This document shows, piece after piece, positions 36,437 through 45,970 of a DNA stretch of 49,163 nt. The translations under genes were made by a program, and so were the position numbers. Position 1 is the first letter of the stretch, and each line of letters opens with the position of its first letter. Source of the DNA: Aquincola sp. (GTDB taxonomy: Bacteria; Pseudomonadota; Gammaproteobacteria; Burkholderiales; Burkholderiaceae_C); NCBI GenBank assembly GCA_022841885.1, contig JALHQP010000015.1:1-49163 (forward strand). The letters are read 5' to 3'. A model generated the notes under the pieces. It was given only the letters and a program-made list of their open reading frames with translations. It had not been told where the DNA came from and searched no databases.

Positions 36437-37171
36437 ATGATCCGGCGACCATGGCGAGACGCAAAGGTGCCCGAGCCCGAACCGCGAGGCGCGGTCGCTG
36501 CGTGGTTTTGCAGAGAGTTCACCGCGGCAAACATCATTCAGCTGGCCGCAATCGGGCTTGCCGCCTATTCGCTCTGCAAGTACTTCCTGCCCGAGCAGCT
36601 GATCAAGCTCACCGAGCAGAAGCTGGCGGTGGCCCAGGCTGAGTTGATAGAAGCCGAACTTGCGCGAGACATTGCACGGGCCGACAAGGTTCGCTTGAAG
36701 CACGCGCTTCGCGGCGGCATAGTCTCGACCCTGCCGGCGTACCTCAGTGTGCGGTGCCGGATCGAAGGCCCCGACTCGCCGCGCAAGCTAACCGAGTGCG
36801 TCACGAGAGCGGTGACAACCGGCGAGTTCGCACCGCTGCTGTTCCAGCGCGACATGAGCGCTCTGATCGCCGCAGTGCCGGAGTACGCGGCCCAAGCTGA
36901 AGCGACCTGGAAGCAGGAGCTCGACGCCATTCATCGCCGCGTTGAAGAAGCGAAGGCTGCGTGCGCGCAGCGAGCACCTGCCGAGCAGGGAGACTGTGCT
37001 ACCCAGGCTGAGAATCTTCGCCTGAGGCTCGGTGATGGGCTGTTCGCGCGACGCGACCAGGTCGTCAGGGACGTGTTCAAGGGCTGGGCGTCGACAAAGC
37101 TCGGACAGCCGTGCCCCACGCTTGGGCAGCTGGGACCGCTGCCGAAAGAGTGGCCGGCGGATTGCGATTGA
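36437..37171 (+). CDS. Membrane-anchored coiled-coil protein of the dusA islet, unknown
   Basis: 244 aa. A basic, short N-terminal tail (MIRRPWRDAK) is followed by one transmembrane helix (NIIQLAAIGLAAYSLCKYFL, about residues 33-52), a coiled coil (EQKLAVAQAELIEAELARDI) and a domain with six cysteines, suggesting an extracytoplasmic, disulfide-bonded fold. The ATG at 36437 follows GGGGAGG at ideal distance; an ATG six bases earlier abuts it. No family is recognised. It ends directly against the stop of the convergent 76-aa gene. The codon bias is weaker than that of flanking chromosomal genes. Confidence 0.65.
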   Translation: MIRRPWRDAKVPEPEPRGAVAAWFCREFTAANIIQLAAIGLAAYSLCKYFLPEQLIKLTEQKLAVAQAELIEAELARDIARADKVRLKHALRGGIVSTLPAYLSVRCRIEGPDSPRKLTECVTRAVTTGEFAPLLFQRDMSALIAAVPEYAAQAEATWKQELDAIHRRVEEAKAACAQRAPAEQGDCATQAENLRLRLGDGLFARRDQVVRDVFKGWASTKLGQPCPTLGQLGPLPKEWPADCD

Positions 37172-37402
37172 CTACTCGAGCCCGAGGTAGATCACCGGCT
37201 CGCCCTCTTCGTTGAGATCGAAGCGCCGGCCGGTGCACTGCAGCCACGCGCCCTCGGCGCTGTCGAGCCGGCGCAGCGTGACGCGGGCGCCCTTCGTCGG
37301 CTGCACGACCTGGCCGTCGCTCGTGAAGTCGGCGAGCGTGGGAATCTGCACATTGCCGGCGAGCGACTGGGCTTTGCCTTGGAAGAGGACGCGTAAGAGC
37401 AT
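37172..37402 (-). CDS. Small hypothetical protein of the dusA islet
   Basis: 76 aa, no signal peptide or membrane helix. It looks like a compact beta-rich domain (GARVTLRRLDSAEGAWLQC, RRFDLNEEGEPVIYLGLE). It begins directly at the stop of the preceding minus-strand gene with no gap, and ends head-to-head with the plus-strand coiled-coil gene. Not recognised; may act with its upstream neighbour. Confidence 0.55.
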   Translation of the reverse strand: MLLRVLFQGKAQSLAGNVQIPTLADFTSDGQVVQPTKGARVTLRRLDSAEGAWLQCTGRRFDLNEEGEPVIYLGLE

Positions 37403-38059
37403 TCAGCGGCTTCGCTTAGTCAACGCGGTCCAGATCATCCTCGCACCCAGTCTCGCCAACCCAACACGCATGCGCAGGTCGAGGTGCGGACTCACGCTGA
37501 GGTTGTCCGAGTTGTTCACCAACGTGAGCCCAATCCGGGTCTCCCTGCCGATGGTGTCGCGCACTCGAACCTCATAGCGGCGGCGCTGGTGCTGCCAAAC
37601 GTGATTGGGGGCCGGCGCGCGATAGGGGCTGGCCCGCGAATCCTGGTCGAACACTGAGTAGTCCAACGTGTTCGCGTTGTGCTGCTTGCAGAAGAGAAAG
37701 ACTGAAGCGCGCGCGCCAGCCTCTAGGACAGGAGCCGTGCTGTAGGCGCCATGCTCGTCAAGTTGATCCCACCGAAGCTTGGGGCCAACATGGCGCCCCT
37801 CTTCAAGGTCGAAGAGCCGTGCCTCTTCGACTTTGCATGGCTCGCGTGAGGCCTTGAACCACAGGGCGCGAGCCTCGTTCACGACCCCAATATGGCTGAG
37901 CGTGTAGCGTTGGCCATCAACTCCCCAGCTCCCGCTCCCTGAAGACCCAGACAAGCGCAGCTTGGGCCGCTTGAAAGCCAGGGCCAACCAGGCGCCCACC
38001 GCCATCAGCAGCACGCCCACGATCACGTCGCCGCCGGAGATCTTGCCGAGTTCAAACAC
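37403..38059 (-). CDS. Single-pass membrane protein of the dusA islet, unknown
   Basis: 218 aa from a GTG at 38059, chosen because a G-rich ribosome site (GGAGCAGGGGGG) precedes it and the protein then begins with VFELGKISGGDV before a membrane helix (VGVLLMAVGAWLALAF). An ATG at 38116 would add 19 residues without a ribosome site. The rest is a soluble, probably cytoplasmic or periplasmic beta-rich domain (LRLSGSSGSGSWGVDGQRY, RYEVRVRDTIGRETRIGLTL). No family recognised. It is transcribed with the 76-aa gene. Confidence 0.6.
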   Translation of the reverse strand: MFELGKISGGDVIVGVLLMAVGAWLALAFKRPKLRLSGSSGSGSWGVDGQRYTLSHIGVVNEARALWFKASREPCKVEEARLFDLEEGRHVGPKLRWDQLDEHGAYSTAPVLEAGARASVFLFCKQHNANTLDYSVFDQDSRASPYRAPAPNHVWQHQRRRYEVRVRDTIGRETRIGLTLVNNSDNLSVSPHLDLRMRVGLARLGARMIWTALTKRSR

Positions 38060-38145
38060 CGCTGGCCCCCCTGCTCCGAGCTGCGTGCACAGCCGCTGCA
38101 CACACCACCGCCGCAACCCGCGCCAATGCTGCGTTTTCGCAACGA

Positions 38146-38204
38146 TCCATCATCGGGGCGACGGACAGACGCCAGGGAGAGATCGCCGGGTCGACAGTAG
38201 TCAC
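38146..38204 (-). pseudogene. dusA: Displaced 5' fragment of dusA
   Basis: A GTG at 38204 begins the same 20 residues as intact dusA (MTTVDPAISPWRLSVAPMMD); then the frame diverges into unrelated codons. Three codons differ from the intact gene, all synonymously, implying that both 5' ends were under selection in separate lineages before being joined. It lies directly upstream of the islet's outermost gene. Confidence 0.8.
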
Positions 38205-38220
38205 GGCTGAATTGTCGCCG
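38146..38220. repeat. Direct repeat, copy 2 (displaced dusA 5' end)
   Basis: Partner of 36145-36219, same orientation, 71/75 identical. It marks the distal boundary of the dusA islet. The original chromosome continues to the right with a second, looser homology block at 38253-38275. Confidence 0.85.
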
Positions 38221-38277
38221 CAGGCCCTGCGGCCCCCGGGTCACACGGCTGTCTTCATGTCGGCTTAAGGTGGCGGC

Positions 38278-38415
38278 ATGACGCTGCGCTCCATGACCGC
38301 ACCCGCGCCCCGGCCTGCGCTCCAGCAGCGACTGGGGCGTGCGGCGCGCGTGGCGGGCGAGTGGCTGCTGTACGCCGCACTGACGCTGGCGCTGGCCGAA
38401 TTGATCCTCGGCTGA
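38278..38415 (+). CDS. Small single-pass membrane protein, candidate
   Basis: 45 aa: a basic N-terminal region (LRSMTAPAPRPALQQRLGRA) and one hydrophobic helix (WLLYAALTLALAELILG) at the C-terminus. AAGGTGG lies just before the ATG. It is divergent from the dusA remnant, so it was probably the neighbour of dusA before the islet inserted. It is too short for family recognition. Homologues beside dusA in relatives would confirm it. Confidence 0.5.
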   Translation: MTLRSMTAPAPRPALQQRLGRAARVAGEWLLYAALTLALAELILG

Positions 38416-38430
38416 GGATCTCGCGCCAGG

Positions 38431-39552
38431 TCAGAAGACCTTGTACGAACCGTTGCCGAGGTTGATCAGCGTCCACTCGAAGTCGCCGTTCAGGTCGGGC
38501 GTCCAACCCGGTGTCTGGCCACCGCCGTGGTCCTTGCGGCCCCGTACCGACTTGTGGTCCTTGGGGCCGCCCTTGCCCTTGCGTCCCTTCTGATCCACGT
38601 AGTGCACGCGCTTGGCGATGCAGGGGATGCCGTCGCTGCGCGGCGTGGTCGCACTGGCGCACTCACCGAGGATCACCGGGGCAGCGGCGCCGGTGTACTC
38701 GATCAGCACGCTGTCGATCTTGGTGCCCTTCAGGATCGTCGAAGCATCCTGTCGCAACACGATCGTCAGGTACGGACTGAAGCTGCCCGGGATCGTGACG
38801 TCCGAGCGGAAGCAGGTGCGGAAGTTGTTCGTGCAGCCCGTGGCGTCCGGTGACTCGCTGATCACCGCCGTGGCGAACTGGGCGCTCGCCGGCACCGTGA
38901 CCAGGGTCGTGAACAGGTCGGTGCCCAGGCTGACCCCCGTGCCGGTGAACAGCGTGCCGCCGGCCTTCGGCACGACGGTCTGCACCACGGCGGGGTTCGG
39001 CTTGCTCAAGGTCACCGGCGAGGTCGACCAGGCGCTGACGCCGGCGCTGCCGTCGGTGGTGTACGCGATGCCGTCGACCGACACGCAGTCCGTCTTCGCG
39101 CACATCGATGCGTCACCGTCGGGCAAAGGACTCCGCGTGTCCTTGACCGGCACCTTGAACAAGACGAAGAAGGTCGGCGTGCTCTGCCCCGCGCCGAGTG
39201 CGCCGATGTCGCAGTCGACGATCGACCCGTCGGCGAGCGGTGTGCAGGTGGCCCCTTCCGCAGAGTCGAACAACACCGCCTCGTCACCATCCGTGGCGCG
39301 TGCAGTCGCCTTGAAGTGCACGTTGCTGGCCGCGCCGCCGCCTACATTCGTGACGCGCACCGAATACCCGACGTAGGTGTTCAGCGGCGGGGTGTCGGCA
39401 CTGCCGGGCGTACTGTAGGTGGCGGTGGAGGACAGGACGGTGACCTCGGCCGTCAGTGCGGCGCTGTTCGCCCGTGCGGCGGCAGGGGCTCCGAGCACGG
39501 CACAAAGCAAGAGGGCCGCGCCAAGACGCGCGGTTGGCAACTGTGACTCCAT
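38431..39552 (-). CDS. Secreted protein with DUF11-like repeat domain
   Basis: 373-aa exported protein: signal peptide about residues 1-29 (LGAALLLCAVLGAPAAARA), then an immunoglobulin-like segment (YVGYSVRVTNVGGGAASNVH) of the DUF11/CARDB kind and a cysteine-containing beta domain (CTNNFRTCFRSD). Near the C-terminus is a highly basic Gly-rich insert (KGRKGKGGPKDHKSVRGRKD) before an acidic DLNGDFEW end. GGAGG five bases upstream supports the ATG at 39552. Surface or secreted structural role is likely; function unknown. Confidence 0.7.
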   Translation of the reverse strand: MESQLPTARLGAALLLCAVLGAPAAARANSAALTAEVTVLSSTATYSTPGSADTPPLNTYVGYSVRVTNVGGGAASNVHFKATARATDGDEAVLFDSAEGATCTPLADGSIVDCDIGALGAGQSTPTFFVLFKVPVKDTRSPLPDGDASMCAKTDCVSVDGIAYTTDGSAGVSAWSTSPVTLSKPNPAVVQTVVPKAGGTLFTGTGVSLGTDLFTTLVTVPASAQFATAVISESPDATGCTNNFRTCFRSDVTIPGSFSPYLTIVLRQDASTILKGTKIDSVLIEYTGAAAPVILGECASATTPRSDGIPCIAKRVHYVDQKGRKGKGGPKDHKSVRGRKDHGGGQTPGWTPDLNGDFEWTLINLGNGSYKVF

Positions 39553-39702
39553 GGAACCTCCGTTGGGGTCGCAGCGCCGGTGAACTCCGTCGGGCACACC
39601 CATGCTCGCTTGCGCGAGCCCGCGGCGACAGCCCATTTTGTAGTTCCGAACGCGTGGCGGCGACCTCCCCCGATTGGGGGGCTTGCGCTGGCGTCGGTCG
39701 TC

Positions 39703-40599
39703 CTAGTCGCTCAGGATGGCCTGCGCAAGCCGCGGCCACAGCGCTGCCGGCAGGTCATGGCCCATGCCGTCGACGACGTCCAGTGTCGAGCCGGCGATCT
39801 TGGCGTGCAGGTCATGCGCCGCGGCCACCGGCACCAGCGGGTCGGCCGAGCCGTGCACGATGTGCGTCGGCGCCGTGATGCGCGCCAGCAGCGCAGAGCG
39901 GTCGCCGTCGGCGGCCACCGCGACGAGCTGGCGGGCCACGCCGGCCGGCCGGTAGGCGCGCTGCACCGACGCGCGCAGGCGCTCGCGGAAGGCCTCCCGT
40001 TGGTCGTCGGTCTGGGGTCGATAGTCCGGGCTGCCGATCAGCGTGAACACACGCTCGAGCCGGTCGACCAGGGCCTCCAGGTCGCCCGGCGCGACGGCGC
40101 GGCGGTCGATCAGGGCCGCGCGCACACGGGCGCTGGGCTGCGGCAGGTGGCGCGCGCCGCTGGTGGTCATCACGAGCGTCAGGCGCGCGACGCGCTGCGG
40201 GTGCGTCGCGGCCACATGCTGCGCGACCATGCCGCCCATCGACGCGCCGACCAGCTGCACCGCAGGCAGGCCGAGCGCGTCGAGCACGCCCACCGTGTCG
40301 GCGGCCATGTCGGCCATGGTGTACGGCGCGTGCACCGGCAGGTGCAGCAGGTAGCGCAGCGTGGCCCAGGCGAGGTTGGGCATGCCGAGCCGGTCCAGGC
40401 TCTCGGACAGGCCGGCGTCGCGGTTGTCGATGCGGATCACGCGACGCCCGCGCGCGACCAGCATCGCCACCAGCGGCTCGGGCCAGGCGATGAGCTGCAT
40501 GCCCAGGCCCATCAGCATCAGGATCGGCGGCCCGTCGGGCGAGTTGGGCGGGCCCTGGTCGTCGACCTCGATCGCCAGACCGTTGGCCTGCAACTGCAT
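39703..40599 (-). CDS. Alpha/beta hydrolase
   Basis: 298-aa alpha/beta hydrolase with nucleophile S120 in VGASMGGM, acid D253 in GSADPLVP and H281 in GMGHDLP; the oxyanion region is LMGLGMQL. It resembles esterases and acyl-polyketide hydrolases of this fold. The ATG overlaps the upstream hydrolase stop (TGATG at 40597-40601), so both are co-translated. Substrate unknown; lipid esters are plausible beside the WS/DGAT gene. Confidence 0.85.
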   Translation of the reverse strand: MQLQANGLAIEVDDQGPPNSPDGPPILMLMGLGMQLIAWPEPLVAMLVARGRRVIRIDNRDAGLSESLDRLGMPNLAWATLRYLLHLPVHAPYTMADMAADTVGVLDALGLPAVQLVGASMGGMVAQHVAATHPQRVARLTLVMTTSGARHLPQPSARVRAALIDRRAVAPGDLEALVDRLERVFTLIGSPDYRPQTDDQREAFRERLRASVQRAYRPAGVARQLVAVAADGDRSALLARITAPTHIVHGSADPLVPVAAAHDLHAKIAGSTLDVVDGMGHDLPAALWPRLAQAILSD

Positions 40600-41426
40600 C
40601 AGCTGTTCGCGGCCTCGAAGGGTGACATGCCGGTGGTCTTGAAGAACCAGCGCCTTGCGCCCTGCACGTCGAAGCGCTTCCAGCGCTTCGGATCCTGCTG
40701 CAGGCGGTCGGCGACGGCGTACAGCGCGAGCGGGTTCATGCCCATGCCGATGTGGCTGGCGTGCACCTCGATGTTCTCGGCCCGCGGCGACTCCTCGTTG
40801 AGGCTGCACTGCCAGGCCACCACGCCGTCGGTGCGCGAGTAGATGGAGGTGGTCGGCACGGGAGGGTTGCCGCGGATCTGCTCGATCAGTTCGGGGTCGT
40901 GCACGTCCTGCCCGCTGACCCACTCGTAGAAGCGCCAGGCATTGGTGGCGCGCGGGTGGCCGGCGAAGGGCGAGCCGAGCGTGATGACGCAGCGCGCGAG
41001 CTGGGGGAACTCCTTGGCCATCTCGCGTGCGTACAGGCCGCCCAGGCTCCAGCCGATCAGGCTCACCTTGTCGTCGTGGCGCGCGGCGATGCGCTGCACA
41101 TGCTCGCGCACCGCGTCGAGCACGCCGCGGCGCGGGCCGAAGTTGAAGCCCTGCTTCCACGGGTAGGCGCTGTAGCCCAGGTCCTGCAGGAAGCCGCGCA
41201 AGGGCGCGGTGGTGATGTCGGTGGCGCCCAGGCCCGGGTACACGATCACCGGGTGGCCGTCGCCGCGCGGCAGGCGGCGCAGCCACGGCATCGCCGCCAG
41301 CATCGCCGCGTACTCCCAGGGCGCGCGGCCCTCGAGCAGCATCAGCAGCGCATGCGGCGCGCGCAGGTCGGCTTCGTGAAAGAGCGGCGGCGGGCCGGCC
41401 GGCTTGGTCTGTCGTCGCGATCTCAT
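40599..41426 (-). CDS. Alpha/beta hydrolase, lipase/triacylglycerol-hydrolase type
   Basis: 275 aa. The nucleophile S127 sits in GWSLGG and the HPVIVYPGLGATD segment forms the oxyanion region. The WVSGQDVHDPE and SRTDGVVAWQ stretches recall bacterial lipases. ATG at 41426 preferred; an upstream GTG at 41459 is possible. Together with the next hydrolase and the WS/DGAT-like acyltransferase it suggests storage-lipid turnover, an inference from proximity. Confidence 0.75.
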   Translation of the reverse strand: MRSRRQTKPAGPPPLFHEADLRAPHALLMLLEGRAPWEYAAMLAAMPWLRRLPRGDGHPVIVYPGLGATDITTAPLRGFLQDLGYSAYPWKQGFNFGPRRGVLDAVREHVQRIAARHDDKVSLIGWSLGGLYAREMAKEFPQLARCVITLGSPFAGHPRATNAWRFYEWVSGQDVHDPELIEQIRGNPPVPTTSIYSRTDGVVAWQCSLNEESPRAENIEVHASHIGMGMNPLALYAVADRLQQDPKRWKRFDVQGARRWFFKTTGMSPFEAANS

Positions 41427-41496
41427 CGGCAGCCATCCTATCGGCTGCGCCGACCCCACCCTGGGGCGTTTGCCCTAGTCGGAGTTGACTCGGGGT

Positions 41497-42939
41497 TCAG
41501 TCCAGGGGCAGCGTGCGCAACTGCTCCACGGCCTCGGCCATCGCGTCGGCCAGCGCGCGCACGTCGGGCAGCGCCTTGGCATCGGCCATCAGCCCGCAGT
41601 CGAGCGACTGGTCGTAGCTCTGCACCGTGATGTTCAACGCCAGGCCATGCGTGACGATCGAGCACGGGTAGTTGGTCAGCATGCGTGCGCCGGCCAGGTA
41701 CAGCGGCACCGGCGGACCGGGCACGTTGGACACGGCCACATTGGCCACCGGCGGCAGCAGCTCGCTCTCGGTGGCGCGGCGGTACAGGGCCGACGCCGCC
41801 TCGGTGAGCCAGGACACGCCGATCGACGGAAAGTCTGTCGGCAGCAGGTGCTTCACGCCGGCCAGCGTGCTCTTCATCGACTTCGTGGCGGCCTTGATGT
41901 GGACCAGGCGCTTGGCCGGGTCGGCCACATGGGTGCCCAGGCTCAACAGCGTCATCGAAGCCTGGTTGTCGGCCGTGGTGTCGCCCTTGGCCCGCAGCGA
42001 CACCGGCACCGCGGCCACCAGCGACTTGCGCGGCAGGCCGCCCTTGGCACCGAAGAAGCGGCGCAGCGCCGTGCTGACGAGCCAGAGCACGACGTCGTTG
42101 AGCGTGGCGTCGTGGGCCTTGCCCAGGGCCTTGAGCTCGGGCAGCGGCAGCGACACGGCGGCAAACGCGCGTTTGGCCGTCACCGGCGTGTTCAACACCA
42201 TGCGCGGCGCGAGGCCCAGGCTGCCGGCACGCTTGCGGCCACTCAGCAGCTCGCTGCGCGCGACCAGCCGGCTGGCGGTGCCGCCGAGCGAGCCGGCTGC
42301 GCCGGGCAGTGCACGGATCAGCTGCGCGATCTGCTGCACCTCGCTCGTGAGCGCGCCGGAGATCATTTCCGCCAGCGAGAGCTTGAATCGCTTTTCGCGC
42401 TGCGACGCCTTGAGCTCCAGCGCGCGCGGCTCGGGGCCGAGGTCGAGGATCGCGTTGGCCAGCGCCACGGCCGCCTGGCCGTCGACCGCGGCGTGATGCA
42501 GCTGGGTGTACATCGCCACGCGCTTGCGGCCGTTGTCGCCCGGCGCCAGGCCCTCGATGACGTGGAACTTCCACAGCGGCCGGCGGCGGTCGAGCAGCTG
42601 CACGTGCAGCTTGCCGACCAGGGCCTCGAGCGCGGCCAGGTCGCCCGCCTGCTTCCGGCCGCGGCGCGCCGGCAGCGCGACCTCGACAACATGGCGCTCC
42701 AGGTCGGGCAGCGCATCGACCCAGACCGGGTTGGTCAGGTCCAGCGGCATGCGCCAGAGGCGGCGGCGCAGCGGCGGCGTGAGCGGAAGTCGCTCGGCGA
42801 GGTGCTTGCGCAGGCGCACCGCGAAGCGGCCGCGGAAGCCCTTGGGCAGCTCGAAGAGGTGCAGCGCGCCGACATGCATCGGCATCTCCGGCGTCTCGAG
42901 GTGCAGGAAGGTGGCGTCGAGGCCGGACAGGCGTTTCAT
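41497..42939 (-). CDS. Wax ester synthase / diacylglycerol acyltransferase (WS/DGAT)
   Basis: 480-aa acyltransferase with the diagnostic HHxxxDG motif (residues 148-154, HHAAVDG) and the PLWKFHVIEGL and NVPGPPVPLYLAGA stretches. Length matches bacterial WS/DGATs that form triacylglycerol or wax esters from acyl-CoA at the inner membrane or lipid droplets. It lies 71 bp upstream of the first hydrolase gene in the same direction. Preferred acceptor (diacylglycerol or fatty alcohol) cannot be seen. Confidence 0.88.
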   Translation of the reverse strand: MKRLSGLDATFLHLETPEMPMHVGALHLFELPKGFRGRFAVRLRKHLAERLPLTPPLRRRLWRMPLDLTNPVWVDALPDLERHVVEVALPARRGRKQAGDLAALEALVGKLHVQLLDRRRPLWKFHVIEGLAPGDNGRKRVAMYTQLHHAAVDGQAAVALANAILDLGPEPRALELKASQREKRFKLSLAEMISGALTSEVQQIAQLIRALPGAAGSLGGTASRLVARSELLSGRKRAGSLGLAPRMVLNTPVTAKRAFAAVSLPLPELKALGKAHDATLNDVVLWLVSTALRRFFGAKGGLPRKSLVAAVPVSLRAKGDTTADNQASMTLLSLGTHVADPAKRLVHIKAATKSMKSTLAGVKHLLPTDFPSIGVSWLTEAASALYRRATESELLPPVANVAVSNVPGPPVPLYLAGARMLTNYPCSIVTHGLALNITVQSYDQSLDCGLMADAKALPDVRALADAMAEAVEQLRTLPLD

Positions 42940-42986
42940 GCACCCGATGCTAGGCGGCGCCCGGCGGCGCCGGACAAGGGCAGACC

Positions 42987-43856
42987 CTAGCGCTGCTTCA
43001 ACGCCAGGGCCTCGTTGCCGGCCAAGGCCAGCAGCACGAGTGCGCCGCCACCGATCACCGCCACACTGGGCGCCTCGCCGGCGCCGAGCCAGACCCAGGC
43101 CACGCCGAACAGCACCTCGAACAGCGCGAGCAGCGAAATCTCCGGCGCCGACAGCACGCGCGCCACCGTCACCGAGATCAGGCAGGGGATCGCGAGCTGC
43201 ACCAGGCCGAGCATCGACAGCAGCCCCACGTCGTGCGCCGAGGCAGAGAGCGGCCAGGCCAGCGGCAGCGTGATCGCCGACGACAGCAGCGCGCCCAGCA
43301 GCACCGCGGGCAGCATGTCGGGCGCATCGGCCTGCCCGCGCAGGCTCTGGATCAGGGTCCAGTTCACCGCGGCGGCGATCGGCACCGCGAGCGCGACCAA
43401 GGTGCCCAGCAGGTGTCGCCCGCCCTGCAGTTCGTGGCCGTACATCCAGGCAATACCTGCACCGGCCAGCACGATCGCGACCCAGGTGCGCGCGGCGAGC
43501 TTGTGGCCGAGGGCGAAGCGCGCCGCGAGCGCGGTGAACAGCGGCGCCAGCGCCATCGTCACCAGCACATTGGCCACCGTGGTCAGCGTCAGCGCGAGCA
43601 TGAAGGCCGTGAACATCGTGCACCAGCAGGCGCCCGACAGCCAGAGCGCACGGCCACCCTCGCGCAGCGCGCGCCACAGCGTGGCCGGCCCGCGCAGCAG
43701 CGACAGCAGCACGACCAGGGACACGGCGTTGGCCGCGCTGCGCCAAAAGGTCATCTCGAACGGCGCGGTGCCGTCGAGCCAGCGTGTCACCACGCCCGCG
43801 ATGCTCCACAGCAGCGTGACGGCGACCATCAGTGCTACAGCACGACCGTGGCTCAT
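42987..43856 (-). CDS. EamA/DMT-family transporter
   Basis: 289-aa inner-membrane protein with ten predicted helices in two EamA repeats (the first around MVAVTLLWSIAGVVTRW, the second around VALAVPIAAAVNWTLIQ). DMT exporters move amino acids or metabolites. It lies upstream of the WS/DGAT gene with a 47-bp gap. Cargo unknown. Confidence 0.85.
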   Translation of the reverse strand: MSHGRAVALMVAVTLLWSIAGVVTRWLDGTAPFEMTFWRSAANAVSLVVLLSLLRGPATLWRALREGGRALWLSGACWCTMFTAFMLALTLTTVANVLVTMALAPLFTALAARFALGHKLAARTWVAIVLAGAGIAWMYGHELQGGRHLLGTLVALAVPIAAAVNWTLIQSLRGQADAPDMLPAVLLGALLSSAITLPLAWPLSASAHDVGLLSMLGLVQLAIPCLISVTVARVLSAPEISLLALFEVLFGVAWVWLGAGEAPSVAVIGGGALVLLALAGNEALALKQR

Positions 43857-44152
43857 CGTGTGAAGGCAACAGTGCCGTGCACCCGGCTCCGTGTTGAAGT
43901 GGCGGTCGCGAGAACAACAAGCACCACAACGACCACGACAGCAAGGAGCCGCGGCACGTGAAGGACGGCGGCAATCGACATGAACATGCTCTGAAACAAC
44001 GCTCTGGTCACCTGTTGCGGGTCAGTGAGCGCTCGAGGGTCGCGCGGCGACCCGGGTCACGATCGAGCCAGCACCCCCCGCTCGGCGGGGGGCAGGGGGG
44101 AGCTCATTGAACGGCGCAGCCGAAGAGCAATCGCCCGTGCAAACGGCCCGCG
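43857..44152. other. Intergenic region downstream of typA, with GC hairpin
   Basis: 296 bp without a convincing gene. CCCCCCGC (44074-44081) and GCGGGGGG (44085-44092) form a perfect 8-bp stem with a 3-base loop, placed 60 bp beyond the typA stop, but with no T-run on the typA strand. Otherwise a short AC-repeat-like tract (43915-43945) is visible. It likely holds the typA transcript end and the EamA promoter. Confidence 0.4.

Positions 44153-45966
<1,814 letters not shown>

Positions 45967-45970
<4 letters not shown>

Larger units (their letters stand above)
36204..38145. mobile_element. Integrase-less genomic islet in dusA
   Basis: About 1.9 kb bounded by the dusA-derived direct repeats. 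It carries three unrecognised genes (36437, 37172 and 37403) and no recombinase, so it is best read as a remnant or satellite of a dusA-targeting integrative element. Established knowledge: a family of tyrosine recombinases integrates at the 5' end of dusA, leaving a reconstituted gene on one side and the displaced 5' end on the other. That is the pattern here. Confidence 0.7.

Noticed and set aside
43915-43945. AC-rich tract (CAACAAGCACCACAACGACC) as a possible microsatellite
   Set aside because: It is irregular and short, with no exact tandem unit.
44074-44092. GC hairpin downstream of typA as a Rho-independent terminator
   Set aside because: The stem is perfect but no T-run follows on the typA strand, so it is reported only as a hairpin.
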